A stretch of 64,000 nt of DNA, taken from positions 1,211,592 through 1,275,591 of the forward strand of contig NZ_CP063779.1 in NCBI RefSeq assembly GCF_021596945.1, given 5' to 3'. Positions 37,555-46,353 of this stretch are shown in pieces (positions within the stretch are counted from its first letter, which is position 1; the number at the start of each line of letters is the position of its first letter). The stretch comes from Mongoliitalea daihaiensis (GTDB lineage Bacteria > Bacteroidota > Bacteroidia > Cytophagales > Cyclobacteriaceae). The notes beneath the pieces are model-generated. The model had not been told where the DNA came from, did no database searches, and was given only the letters and a program-made list of their open reading frames with translations. Position numbers and translations under genes: made by a program.

Positions 37555-39024
37555 ATGAAAATCAATGTTCAATCCTTCTTCCTTTTCCTTGTTGCATGCT
37601 TGACTTTACTTGCCTGTAACCCTAAATCGTCTCAACCAGTAATAGACGCTTCCATATACGAACAGGCCTTTGAGCAATACAAAGAACCAAGCGTGGACTA
37701 TCGACGATTCAAATATGCGGATGTCATTCACTTAGTCACTGGAAGAAGCGATTCATTTGAAGTGGAGGAGGTAGGTAAGTCTATTTTAGGCAAGTCTATT
37801 TACCAAATGAGCATGGGTAATGGACCAACCAAAGTTCTCCTATGGTCTCAGATGCATGGAAATGAAGCGACGGCAACCATGGCCCTATTTGATTTATTCA
37901 ATTTTTTAGAGGGTTCTGATGATGGTTTTGATGACTTAAGGTCCAAACTCAAGTCCCAACTGACCCTACGCTTTATCCCTATGCTCAATCCTGATGGGAT
38001 GGATCTATGGATCCGAAGAAATGCCTACGATATTGATCTGAATAGAGATGCTCTAGCGCTGACTTCTCCGGAAGCGGTAATTTTGAAACACGCGCGTGAT
38101 AGCTTCGAACCGATGTTTGGCTTCAACCTGCATGATCAGCAGACCTATTACACAGTTGGAGAGACGGGCAAACCTGCTACAATTTCAGTATTAGCTCCTG
38201 CTTACAATTATGCCACGGAAGTAAATGATGTTCGCAAAAGAGCCATGCAGGTCATTGTGGGGATGAATTCCTTAATGGAGCAAATTGAGCCGGGACATGT
38301 GGGTAAATATGATGATGCATTTGAACCACGAGCTTTTGGGGATAATATCCAAAAATGGGGTACGAGTACAATTCTAATCGAATCCGGTGGCTATCCCAAC
38401 GATCCCGAAAAACAAATAATCCGCAAATACAATTTTATGATTATGCTGCATGCGCTGGAGCAAATTGCAGACAAAACCTATGAAGCGTACTCCTTGGATG
38501 ACTATTATGCCATACCTGATAATACACTTCGCCTCATGGATTTGGTGATTCGAAATCTACCCTTAACCTTAGATGAGCAATCGTACACAGTGGATTTGGG
38601 TATTCGCAGAAGAGAAGCCGATGCACATGGGGATTATTATGTCAACGCTGTTGTCGATGATTTAGGAGACCTGTCCATATTTTATGGATACGATGAATTG
38701 GATGCTACAGGTATGCATGTTGTGGAAGGGAAAACTTTTGAGACCCCTTTCAAAGAACTTTCGGAAATTTCCAAAGAGAAGGCATTTGAACTTTTAAAAG
38801 AAGGTTATCTAGCGGTACGTGTACAAAATGCACTGGATAGGGAGTTGCACCAATTACCGATACAAGTGTTGAAAAATGGAAGTCTTAGCAATGCGTTTAA
38901 AACCGGGGCTAATTCCAATTTTTACCTGGAGCAATCCGGAAAGCTTCGATATGCAATTGTCAATGGATACTTGATTGATCTAGAAACTTCTGTTGATGGT
39001 TTGTACAAAATGAGAGTGCTTTAA
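37555..39024 (+). CDS. M14 family zinc carboxypeptidase-like lipoprotein
   Basis: This 489-residue protein, if started at the ATG at 37555, has an ideal lipoprotein signal (MKINVQSFFLFLVACLTLLA, then Cys). ATGs at 37516 and 37546 are alternatives. The M14 metal site is intact: QMHGNEATAT near residue 102 supplies His and Glu. MLNPDGMD and RRNAYDIDLNRD follow, with FNLHDQQTYY near 197 giving the second His. A late glutamate in ILIESGGYPND is the likely general base. The protein probably trims peptides at the cell surface or in the periplasm. It is divergent from the dipeptide epimerase with 82 bases between them. Confidence 0.92.
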   Translation: MKINVQSFFLFLVACLTLLACNPKSSQPVIDASIYEQAFEQYKEPSVDYRRFKYADVIHLVTGRSDSFEVEEVGKSILGKSIYQMSMGNGPTKVLLWSQMHGNEATATMALFDLFNFLEGSDDGFDDLRSKLKSQLTLRFIPMLNPDGMDLWIRRNAYDIDLNRDALALTSPEAVILKHARDSFEPMFGFNLHDQQTYYTVGETGKPATISVLAPAYNYATEVNDVRKRAMQVIVGMNSLMEQIEPGHVGKYDDAFEPRAFGDNIQKWGTSTILIESGGYPNDPEKQIIRKYNFMIMLHALEQIADKTYEAYSLDDYYAIPDNTLRLMDLVIRNLPLTLDEQSYTVDLGIRRREADAHGDYYVNAVVDDLGDLSIFYGYDELDATGMHVVEGKTFETPFKELSEISKEKAFELLKEGYLAVRVQNALDRELHQLPIQVLKNGSLSNAFKTGANSNFYLEQSGKLRYAIVNGYLIDLETSVDGLYKMRVL

Positions 39025-39030
39025 TTAAGG

Positions 39031-39067
39031 AAGTATGCAGATAAGGCTTATCCAAATCTGCATACTT
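39031..39067. terminator. Bidirectional hairpin between convergent genes
   Basis: AAGTATGCAGAT (39031-39042) pairs perfectly with ATCTGCATACTT (39056-39067) around a 13-base loop. It lies between the stop codons of the M14 peptidase and the TonB receptor. No long T-run follows in either direction, so termination is likely from position but not certain. Confidence 0.6.
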
Positions 39068-39074
39068 TGCTAAG

Positions 39075-41249
39075 TTACAGTCTGATTTTTATCCCTCCAT
39101 TGATTACAAATCCATCCAAAGGAGCATAAATTTCCCTAAACATAGGGTTATTGATACTGCCAGTAAAGATGCTGTCAAATCGTGTTTGTCTCGCATCGAG
39201 GAAGTTTTCAAAGTTGATATACACTGAAAAGCGTTCCCACATTTTTTCTGCCATGAATCCCATAATCCAATAGGACTGTCCTACCGAACCATCGGAAAGC
39301 TGTTGTGGGCTAAAGTAATAAGACTCCCAACCCACGCGTATTTCATCGTGGACTTCATAAAATAGAACGGAGTTGAGTCTATGCTTGGGGGTCAATGGGT
39401 ATGTATTGCTTGTTCCTTGGCGGATGATCCGTGCATCTGTATACGAATAACCCATCAACCATTTGAAATCTCTCCATTCCCATTTCACATTGGTCTCCAT
39501 TCCTCTGGTGTCCACATATCCGTCAATATTTTGTAACTGAAATGTATTGACACTCCCCCCTACTGTTTCCAAAAATAAAGGACGGTCCAAATAGGTGTAG
39601 AAAAACAGATGGTTGATGCTTACAAAAAGCGCATCATCCAATAGTCCCGTTTTGTAATTTACATCCCAATTAAGTCCATAGGAGCGTTCCAGGACATTGC
39701 TAGCAGGTTGAATTGGAAGGACGTTTTGGTACTGCAACCGTTCGGTTTCCTCCGTGAAAATAGTTGGTGCTTTGTACCCCAAGCCCCCACCAAATCGACT
39801 ACTGAAATTAGCATTGGCTTTCCATAGCATGGCTACTCTAGGCAATACGGCCCAACCATAATCCGGTACATAATCCGTACGTAACCCACTTTCCAAAATC
39901 CACTGTGGCTGTATGGTCCAAGTGTTTTGTGCGAAAAGCCCATAGGTTTGTAAATGATAGCTTCTATCCAGCACTTGGTCCTGATCGATAAATTGTTCGG
40001 TGTACACGTTGGCACCCATCACCCAATCACTTTTGGTTTTATCAACTTGGTAATTTACTTCACTAAAGCTTGACCATTGTTGTCCCTGAAAGAGATAATT
40101 GTTGGTGGTCAGGCTTCTATCAAAGAAATTCACGGCATTTTTTACTTGCAAGCGTTTATTTTCATCTAGTTCATGATTCAATTGAAATTGGGAATTAATC
40201 CGAAAGCTCCTATTCTCCTCAAAGAATGCATTCGCAGGAGCATCTTGATTACGCAAAAGGGCCATGTTGCCACCTTTTCTATCCTCCTGGTTCATGTTGA
40301 TTCCAAATTCAACGCTTGTTTGATTGCTTGGGTAGTAAAATAGGCGAGGATTAAAGGTGTAGCGTTGAAACTTTGGGATAGCTGAAAGCCCAATATCCGC
40401 TGGGTCAAAAGGACTATTGGCATTGTACGCAGCGAAGATGGTGCTGCCCCATTTGCCATTTCGCTTTCCATGAAATCCCGAAATATCAAATCCTCCTGCA
40501 TTGGTGCCATTTAGTAAGAAGGAAGTTTCTCCTTCCTCCGTAGGCCGTTTGGAGATTAAATTGACCAAACCAGCGATGGCTCCTCCTCCATAGAGGGTGG
40601 AAGCAGAACCCTTCAATACTTCCACCTGCTGCAAATCCAGCGGGGGTATTTGGAGCAAGGAAAGTCCAGAAGCTGCTCCAGAGTACAAGGGAAAGCCATC
40701 TTTTAGTAATTGAGTGTAGCGACCATCTAACCCTTGGATTCGGATAGCGGCATTGGCAGAAGTAGGGGAAGTCACTTGAACCATAATGCCTGTGCTTTCA
40801 CTCAAGAGTAAGCGGATATCACCAGGCTTCATGTTGGCTTTTTCCTCCAATTCTTCCCCGGCTATCAGTTCGATTCTCGTTGGAATATCAGCGATTGTTC
40901 GAGAGGAGCGGGTAGATTGCACCACTACCTCATCCATATCCCCATGTTCTTCATGCATGTGGATAATGGTCATTGCTGTCTCGGTCGGCAATGTCAACGT
41001 TACCCGTTTTCGTTCATAGCCTATCAATGATAGTTGAAGTTGATAGGTACCCATGGTTAAGTTTTCGAAAGAAACCATCCCATCGGCATCTGTCACCCCT
41101 CCGCTGTTGGTTCCTGTAATTTTGACAATGACTCCTGGAATGGGAGTTTCGTCGTGTTCATCAATTATTTGAAGCTTAAGGCTTGCTGTTTGTGCCGATA
41201 CAAGAGAGCAAAGCATGGCAAGCCACAAGCTGAATACTAGTTTTTTCAT
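39075..41249 (-). CDS. TonB-dependent receptor with carboxypeptidase-regulatory N-domain
   Basis: This 724-residue outer-membrane protein has a signal peptide (SLWLAMLCSLVSAQ). A CarboxypepD_reg-like Ig domain follows (about 22-105; PIPGVIVKITGTNSGG, GTYQLQLSLIGYE). The plug (about 115-230) has VVVQSTRSSRTI as a TonB-box-like start, IRIQGLDGRYTQLLKDG, and VEVLKGSASTLYGGGAIAGL. A beta-barrel continues to the C-terminal IRL. The short His/Asp-containing segment between N-domain and plug (MHEEHGDMDEV), together with the His/Cys-rich protein encoded just upstream, suggests transport of a transition metal or metal chelate. This is inference. Confidence 0.94.
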   Translation of the reverse strand: MKKLVFSLWLAMLCSLVSAQTASLKLQIIDEHDETPIPGVIVKITGTNSGGVTDADGMVSFENLTMGTYQLQLSLIGYERKRVTLTLPTETAMTIIHMHEEHGDMDEVVVQSTRSSRTIADIPTRIELIAGEELEEKANMKPGDIRLLLSESTGIMVQVTSPTSANAAIRIQGLDGRYTQLLKDGFPLYSGAASGLSLLQIPPLDLQQVEVLKGSASTLYGGGAIAGLVNLISKRPTEEGETSFLLNGTNAGGFDISGFHGKRNGKWGSTIFAAYNANSPFDPADIGLSAIPKFQRYTFNPRLFYYPSNQTSVEFGINMNQEDRKGGNMALLRNQDAPANAFFEENRSFRINSQFQLNHELDENKRLQVKNAVNFFDRSLTTNNYLFQGQQWSSFSEVNYQVDKTKSDWVMGANVYTEQFIDQDQVLDRSYHLQTYGLFAQNTWTIQPQWILESGLRTDYVPDYGWAVLPRVAMLWKANANFSSRFGGGLGYKAPTIFTEETERLQYQNVLPIQPASNVLERSYGLNWDVNYKTGLLDDALFVSINHLFFYTYLDRPLFLETVGGSVNTFQLQNIDGYVDTRGMETNVKWEWRDFKWLMGYSYTDARIIRQGTSNTYPLTPKHRLNSVLFYEVHDEIRVGWESYYFSPQQLSDGSVGQSYWIMGFMAEKMWERFSVYINFENFLDARQTRFDSIFTGSINNPMFREIYAPLDGFVINGGIKIRL

Positions 41250-41361
41250 GCTTGTTTGACGTTATACTGGAAAATTTTTGAGCTTATATACAGGCACACA
41301 ACATCCTACTGATCATTTACTCAGTGGGAGAAAATGGGCATGCACCTGTTTGGTTAAAAAA

Positions 41362-41682
41362 TCAAGCAAACTTCGGGGGGTGCCAAAAATGATGAATCCT
41401 ATCGGTGATAGTAAAAGATGGGATGATTGGGTGGTTTTCTATTAAGAATGCGCTTGTGGCAATGGTCCAACTTGGGTGAATAGATAGGGGAGCAAATGTT
41501 GAGCAATGCTTACAATTAGAAAAAGGCGGACAGCAGTTTCCATCCGGGTGATCGTGGGAATCATGCTCATGGTGAGTCAATTCAATACTTGTCTCCTCAT
41601 GTTCACAATGGTCCATCCCATGGGGAGGAAAAGCCATGATGGTAATCAGGTATAGTAAAAAGAGTTGACTAAGTATTTTCAC
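41362..41682 (-). CDS. Small His/Cys-rich secreted protein (DUF6660-like)
   Basis: This 106-residue protein starts with a signal peptide (LSQLFLLYLITIMAF). The mature part is full of metal-ligand residues: HGMDHCEHEE, LTHHEHDSHDHPDGNCCPP, NCKHCS, and a final HHFWHPPKF. The length and pattern fit the DUF6660 family, which sits upstream of TonB-dependent receptors in Bacteroidota. A periplasmic metal-binding or metal-sensing role is likely but not shown. It is 112 bases upstream of the receptor gene, so co-transcription is likely. Confidence 0.75.
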   Translation of the reverse strand: MKILSQLFLLYLITIMAFPPHGMDHCEHEETSIELTHHEHDSHDHPDGNCCPPFSNCKHCSTFAPLSIHPSWTIATSAFLIENHPIIPSFTITDRIHHFWHPPKFA

Positions 41683-41725
41683 ACGAGAAAGTTAAGAAAA
41701 GTCTGGTAAAAAATTACCCAAAGTT

Positions 41726-42862
41726 TTATTCATGAATCAAATCAATGATTTTTTTAAACATGGAAATTCCTGTTTCGATGATTTCATCGGGAAAATCAAA
41801 GGTTGGTTCGTGGAGTTGGGGCTGTTGAAGTCCCGAACCCAATCCAAATAACAAGGTTTTGGTATGGGAGGAGAACAGGCCAAAGTCTTCAGACCAGCGG
41901 AAAGGTTGCTTGGCTTCGAGGATATCCAAGGCTAATTCATGGGCAGCTTTTATTCCGATAGCTGTAGCCTCGGGATCATTATGCGTTGCAGCAAAACTTT
42001 CGGTCAGCGTAATTTCTAAGCCGAGACCGGATTGAGCGGCGAGTTCTTCCGCTAATCTTCGAGCTTGTTCTACCAAGAGATCCCTTACTTCATTTGTAAA
42101 TCCCCGCAGAGTAGCCATGACTACAGCTTCTCCGGGTGTGGTACCAAAAGCCACCTCGCCCAATTTGGCATGAATGACCGTGACCAGGCTAAAATCTTCT
42201 ATGGATGCTGGCAACTTTTCTAATCCCAAGACTAGTTCTGCCATCGCTTTTGCAGGTGATTTGCCAGCTTCCGGATGTGCGGAATGGGAATTCCACCCTT
42301 TCAAATGAATACTGATTCCTACAGAGGCAGCTGCAAAAGCCCCCTCTTTTAATACAATTTGATGCAATTCGTAGCCTGGGAGGTTGTGCAATGCAAACGC
42401 ATAATCTGGATAGACTTCGGCAAACCGGGGGTCAGCAATGACAGCTTCTGCACCTTCTCCTGTTTCTTCAGCAGGTTGAAATAAAAGTACCACCCGGCCT
42501 TTGCTGGGTTTGTTTGCTGACAAATGCATCCCAAGTCCTGTAATTATTGCCATATGTCCATCATGACCACAAACATGGGATGTGCCTGAAATTTTACTGC
42601 TGTGGGAAATGTTTGGATTATTTTCTTGGATTGGCAAGCCATCCAATTCACAACGAAAAAGGCTGGTCGGACCAAGTTGAGGCCCTTCAAACACATACGC
42701 TAAACCTGTTTTTCCCAAGGCAGTGTAATACCGGTCTATCTCTAATTCTTGAAATAACTCGTGGATTTTTTGAGCAGTTTTGGATTCATTGCCGGAGATT
42801 TCTGGGTATTGATGCAGGTATCTACGGAGCTGAATGAGCGATTGTATCGTTGGGGTGTTCAT
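41726..42862 (-). CDS. M20 family amidohydrolase (hippurate hydrolase-like)
   Basis: This 378-residue protein has M20D metal-site motifs: SHVCGHDGHMAIITGLG near residue 90 with the metal-binding Cys/His, FQPAEETGEGAEAV near 130 with the catalytic and bridging Glu pair, and FALHNLPGYE near 157. The dimerisation domain (about 180-290) has SVGISIHLKGWNSHSAHPE. Such enzymes remove acyl groups from amino acids or cleave aminoacyl amides. It is cytoplasmic, with no signal peptide. It lies 43 bases upstream of the DUF6660-like gene on the same strand; a shared transcript is possible. Confidence 0.92.
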   Translation of the reverse strand: MNTPTIQSLIQLRRYLHQYPEISGNESKTAQKIHELFQELEIDRYYTALGKTGLAYVFEGPQLGPTSLFRCELDGLPIQENNPNISHSSKISGTSHVCGHDGHMAIITGLGMHLSANKPSKGRVVLLFQPAEETGEGAEAVIADPRFAEVYPDYAFALHNLPGYELHQIVLKEGAFAAASVGISIHLKGWNSHSAHPEAGKSPAKAMAELVLGLEKLPASIEDFSLVTVIHAKLGEVAFGTTPGEAVVMATLRGFTNEVRDLLVEQARRLAEELAAQSGLGLEITLTESFAATHNDPEATAIGIKAAHELALDILEAKQPFRWSEDFGLFSSHTKTLLFGLGSGLQQPQLHEPTFDFPDEIIETGISMFKKIIDLIHE

Positions 42863-42965
42863 GATTTGCTTGGGATAAAATTAAAATCTTCTGGCTCAAG
42901 GGTATTGAAAGTTGCGAGAACTTTTTAAATTCGAATGTCCTTGATAGGTTAAAATAGCAATAAAA

Positions 42966-43142
42966 ATGACAGAAGAACAAAAAATCAGCCTAGAACAAGA
43001 AATTGAGCAATTGAAAGCAAGTCTTACAGGTGACATGTTTGCAGATATGGATATCCGAGACAAAATCCACAACTTGGAGATGGTAGTCAAAGGCATCAAA
43101 CCTATGGATAGCTCTATTGATTGTATTGGGTGTGGGAGTTAA
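42966..43142 (+). CDS. Small conserved-looking protein with C-terminal CxxC
   Basis: This 58-residue frame from the ATG at 42966 encodes an acidic, helical peptide. A coiled-coil-like segment (about 3-20, SLEQEIEQLKASL) and a second helix (IRDKIHNLEMVVKGI) lead into a C-terminal IDCIGCGS. The good codon use, helical amphipathicity and terminal CIGC make it a plausible real gene. It may bind zinc or a cluster, or be redox-active. It sits 11 bases upstream of the HEPN gene on the same strand, so they may share an mRNA. The function is unknown. Confidence 0.7.
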   Translation: MTEEQKISLEQEIEQLKASLTGDMFADMDIRDKIHNLEMVVKGIKPMDSSIDCIGCGS

Positions 43143-43153
43143 ACTAGATCAGT

Positions 43154-43630
43154 ATGAGTTCACAGGATATCCGTTGGCAGCAGCGATTTGAAAATTACCT
43201 TAAAGCTTTGGGCAAGCTTGAGATGAGTATTGAGTATATCAAGAATGCTGCTAATTCAAAAAATGTTCATACTCCAAGTAAGTTGGCGACTGATCAGTCG
43301 GATATTTTGGATGACTTAATTAAACAAGGGTTAATCCAAAGTTTTGAATTTACCCATGAACTTGGGTGGAATGTAATCAAAGATTATGCTGCATACCAAG
43401 GAAATCCAGAGATTAGAGGATCGAGGGATGCCATTCGGGTTGGTTTTAATATGAACCTTATTGAAAACCCTGAGGTATGGATGGAAATGATTATAAGCAG
43501 AAATAAGACTTCTCATACATACGACGCAAATACAGCTGAGGAAATTTTCACTAGAATAATAAGAGATTTTTTTCCAGCATTCATATCCCTTAGGGAAAAA
43601 ATGAGACAAATGATAGAAAAGAATCATTGA
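43154..43630 (+). CDS. HEPN-type nucleotidyltransferase substrate-binding protein (HI0074-like)
   Basis: This 158-residue all-helical protein matches the HI0074/TIGR01987 family: FENYLKALGKLE at the start, LIQSFEFTHELGWNVIKDYA in the middle, and SRDAIRVGFNMNLI after it. It contains RNKTSH, an Rx4-6H motif of the HEPN superfamily. These proteins pair with minimal nucleotidyltransferases, and many HEPN-MNT pairs act as toxin-antitoxin modules in which the MNT AMPylates or otherwise neutralises the HEPN RNase. The cognate MNT gene lies 35 bases downstream. Confidence 0.9.
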   Translation: MSSQDIRWQQRFENYLKALGKLEMSIEYIKNAANSKNVHTPSKLATDQSDILDDLIKQGLIQSFEFTHELGWNVIKDYAAYQGNPEIRGSRDAIRVGFNMNLIENPEVWMEMIISRNKTSHTYDANTAEEIFTRIIRDFFPAFISLREKMRQMIEKNH

Positions 43631-43665
43631 TTCTACTACTTAGATAATTTATACACCTAGCCATT

Positions 43666-43983
43666 ATGGATTTTGGTTTATCACCAAATACTATCAAGCA
43701 AATTAAATCTATTCTGAAACAGTTTCCAGAAGTAGAAGAAGCTATTATGTACGGAAGTAGGGCTAAAGGCAATTACCGTCCCAATTCTGATATCGATTTA
43801 ACATTGATTGGGGAGAAGCTTGACTTTTCATTGTTGTTGAAAATAGAAGTTGCGTTAGATGACTTGTTGCTACCCTATAAAATCGATCTTTCTTTATTCA
43901 GCAAGCTAAATAGTGAAGCATTAATTGACCATATTCAAAGAGTCGGGATAAAATTTTACGAGAAATTGGAGGTACAAACATGA
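43666..43983 (+). CDS. MNT-type minimal nucleotidyltransferase
   Basis: This 105-residue protein has the nucleotidyltransferase signature GSRAKGNYRPNSDIDL (GS-x10-DxD) near residue 30, with a third acidic residue in YKIDLSLF. That is the complete active-site set of minimal nucleotidyltransferases. Together with the HEPN gene upstream it forms an HEPN-MNT pair of the HI0073/HI0074 type. MNT antitoxins in such pairs modify the HEPN partner; activity in this branch is not shown by sequence. About 105 bases separate it from the next gene. Confidence 0.92.
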   Translation: MDFGLSPNTIKQIKSILKQFPEVEEAIMYGSRAKGNYRPNSDIDLTLIGEKLDFSLLLKIEVALDDLLLPYKIDLSLFSKLNSEALIDHIQRVGIKFYEKLEVQT

Positions 43984-44088
43984 ATAACCTAACAATTTTT
44001 TTCCTTAAGGAAGTTGCCTATACTGCGTACTAAAAACCCCCCACCCAATTTTTTCGTGAATTACCAATACACCATTAATTTCTAGATT

Positions 44089-46281
44089 ATGAGGCGATTG
44101 GTTTTTCTTATGTTCATTCCCTTTTTTCTCCCATTGCTCACACTAGGGCAAGAAGAGGAATTTTCAAGGGGTACCGATGAGATAGCATTTGATAAAGTCT
44201 ATTTGCATACGGACAGGCCGCATTACTTTTTAAAAGATACCATTTGGATCAAAGCATACGCTTGGTCTGCTGTAGCTGCTGAAGGCTTAAGGCCTTCGAG
44301 GAGTCAGACCTTGTACTTGGCATTGAAAAATCAACAGACCGGTGAGTCCGTATTTCAATCGCCAATTTTATTGGATGCAGGGATGGGTTCTGCTCAAACC
44401 GCATTGGGGGACATCCCTGTTGGGGATTATGTATTGCTCGCCCAAAGCAAGGACATGAGTGACTGGGATCCCGACTATACATTCCAACGTCCCATCCGGG
44501 TGTCAGAAGTGGGGGCTGTACGTCTGGTCCAGCCAAGCACTGCTTCCAAAGAGACTGCCCCTCTAGCTTATCAAAATGGGATACGAGTAGGCCTGAATCC
44601 ATCCGAGGGAAATTATCAGCTGATCATCGAGCGGAGCAAGGATCAGGCCGATAGCGTGTTTCAGTTGATTGGCTTGCAGCACGGAAAACTCGCTTATGAG
44701 CGAATATTGGCATTGCAGCAGGGGAGAAACGTATACATGTTGGATTCAAAAGCTTTTTTGCCCGGTTTGGCAGATTTTGCTTTCGTCAACAGTCAAGGGG
44801 ATATCGTCGCGGAAAGACCAATTTATTTTCATCCCCAATCTATTCCCACGCTCAAGATAACCACAGACCGACAAAATTACCGACCACGGGAGCGTGTGGA
44901 GGTATTGTTGCAGGTGTTGGATGAATTTGGGGAGGGTCTGGAAGCTGATTTTTCAGTTTCAGTAGTGGATTCCAAACAAGTAAGTTGGCCGCCGGATATA
45001 AGTAACATTGTCACAGAAATGAAATTGGGTGCTGTCTTGGGGAAGGGTTTTGAGCTAAGTCCACAGCACTTGAAACATGCTAATGCAATAAAGGAACTCA
45101 ATGATCTGATAGCCCACGAAAAAAGCCGTACTGCACTTTCAAATTTCACTAGCTTATCAGAAAAACAACCAAAACAAAGTTATGGTATCAAAATCAAAGG
45201 AAGAGCTACAGATAAAGAAGGGGAATCGTTAGCTCCTGGGGTTGAACTGGAGCTTTTAGTATTTCCCGAAAAAGGTATTCCCATGATGGCATCAGTCGAA
45301 ATTGGAGAAAAGGGTACTTTTGAGCTGGATAATCTGTATTTTCAAGGCACTGCTTCCATTGTGGCAAGAAGAATAGAGAACAAAAGGAAGCGTACCTTTT
45401 CAGAAGTTTTGGAGGGGCATCAACTGCAATTTGAACAGCCGGATTTACCACAGCCTACACTACAAACCCGATTTGAGGATATCCACGAAGGATTCGATTT
45501 GGATGATATTCGCCGTTATTCGGTTATCCGAAATAGCAGATTGAGTGAACGTATAATTGATTTGGATCCCGTTACAGTAACATTACCGGCTTGGACACTT
45601 GGTCGGCCGAAAGATACTAATGAATTTACCGTTTGGGCAAATTACGTACTGGAAACTCCAGAAAAAGGATTTGATCATTTTAATATCCTTCAATATTTGA
45701 GGGGTAGAGTTCCTGGAATCATTATCTCGGACAGTCCTCCAGGAATTTTTTTGAGGTCGAGTCATCTTCAAACTGCCAGCTTCGCTCAGCTGAATAGCAT
45801 TGATGGAGGAGGGAATTCAGCAGGTGGTGCTGTTATCTTATTGGATGGAATTCTTGTTGATGCAGGTTTGATTGCTACAATTCCCATGTCGCTTGTAAAA
45901 CGGGTTGAAATTTTTAGTTCCGTTGCCTCTACTAGTGCGATTCTGGGTCCAAGAGGAAGTATGGGAGCTATCAATGTAGTATCTAGACTAGTTAACCCTC
46001 ACCAAGCCATGTTTGATAGAAATAATGTTGCCTTGGCAAAAGGGTATAATGAATCCATTAATTTTCCACAAAGAGAGCCGGGTGACCGGCAAATAGACAT
46101 GTTCAAAACGAATTTGGATGCCACAGTTTATTGGAATCCTTATTTGAGTACAAACTCCAAGGGGAAAGGTGAGTTCGAGTTTGTTTTAAATGATCTGACA
46201 TCTGAGCTTACAATTATCGTGGAAGGGATGAGCAAATCAGGCCGCCCAGTAATGGGTGTACAAAGAATAATTGTAGAATAA
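44089..46281 (+). CDS. Secreted macroglobulin-like/TonB-plug-like protein (paralogue A)
   Basis: This 730-residue protein has a signal peptide (FLMFIPFFLPLLTLGQ). A macroglobulin-like segment near residue 30 contains AFDKVYLHTDRPHYFLKDT, and a second Ig-like region near 255 contains TTDRQNYRPRERVEV. A carboxypeptidase-regulatory-like segment lies near 365-420. A TonB-plug-like region (about 525-640) has FNILQYLRGRVPG, GGAVILLDGILVD and VKRVEIFSSVAS, but no beta-barrel follows. The C-terminus (ATVYWNPYLSTNSKGK) is again macroglobulin-like. It is a near-complete paralogue of the next gene. The function is unknown; an envelope role tied to TonB-like partners is inference. Confidence 0.85.
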   Translation: MRRLVFLMFIPFFLPLLTLGQEEEFSRGTDEIAFDKVYLHTDRPHYFLKDTIWIKAYAWSAVAAEGLRPSRSQTLYLALKNQQTGESVFQSPILLDAGMGSAQTALGDIPVGDYVLLAQSKDMSDWDPDYTFQRPIRVSEVGAVRLVQPSTASKETAPLAYQNGIRVGLNPSEGNYQLIIERSKDQADSVFQLIGLQHGKLAYERILALQQGRNVYMLDSKAFLPGLADFAFVNSQGDIVAERPIYFHPQSIPTLKITTDRQNYRPRERVEVLLQVLDEFGEGLEADFSVSVVDSKQVSWPPDISNIVTEMKLGAVLGKGFELSPQHLKHANAIKELNDLIAHEKSRTALSNFTSLSEKQPKQSYGIKIKGRATDKEGESLAPGVELELLVFPEKGIPMMASVEIGEKGTFELDNLYFQGTASIVARRIENKRKRTFSEVLEGHQLQFEQPDLPQPTLQTRFEDIHEGFDLDDIRRYSVIRNSRLSERIIDLDPVTVTLPAWTLGRPKDTNEFTVWANYVLETPEKGFDHFNILQYLRGRVPGIIISDSPPGIFLRSSHLQTASFAQLNSIDGGGNSAGGAVILLDGILVDAGLIATIPMSLVKRVEIFSSVASTSAILGPRGSMGAINVVSRLVNPHQAMFDRNNVALAKGYNESINFPQREPGDRQIDMFKTNLDATVYWNPYLSTNSKGKGEFEFVLNDLTSELTIIVEGMSKSGRPVMGVQRIIVE

Positions 46282-46353
46282 AGCTAGATTTTAGGGGCTA
46301 GATATCCTCTTAATTTCTTCGGCAAACAAATATTTATTCCTAATTTTAAGATT

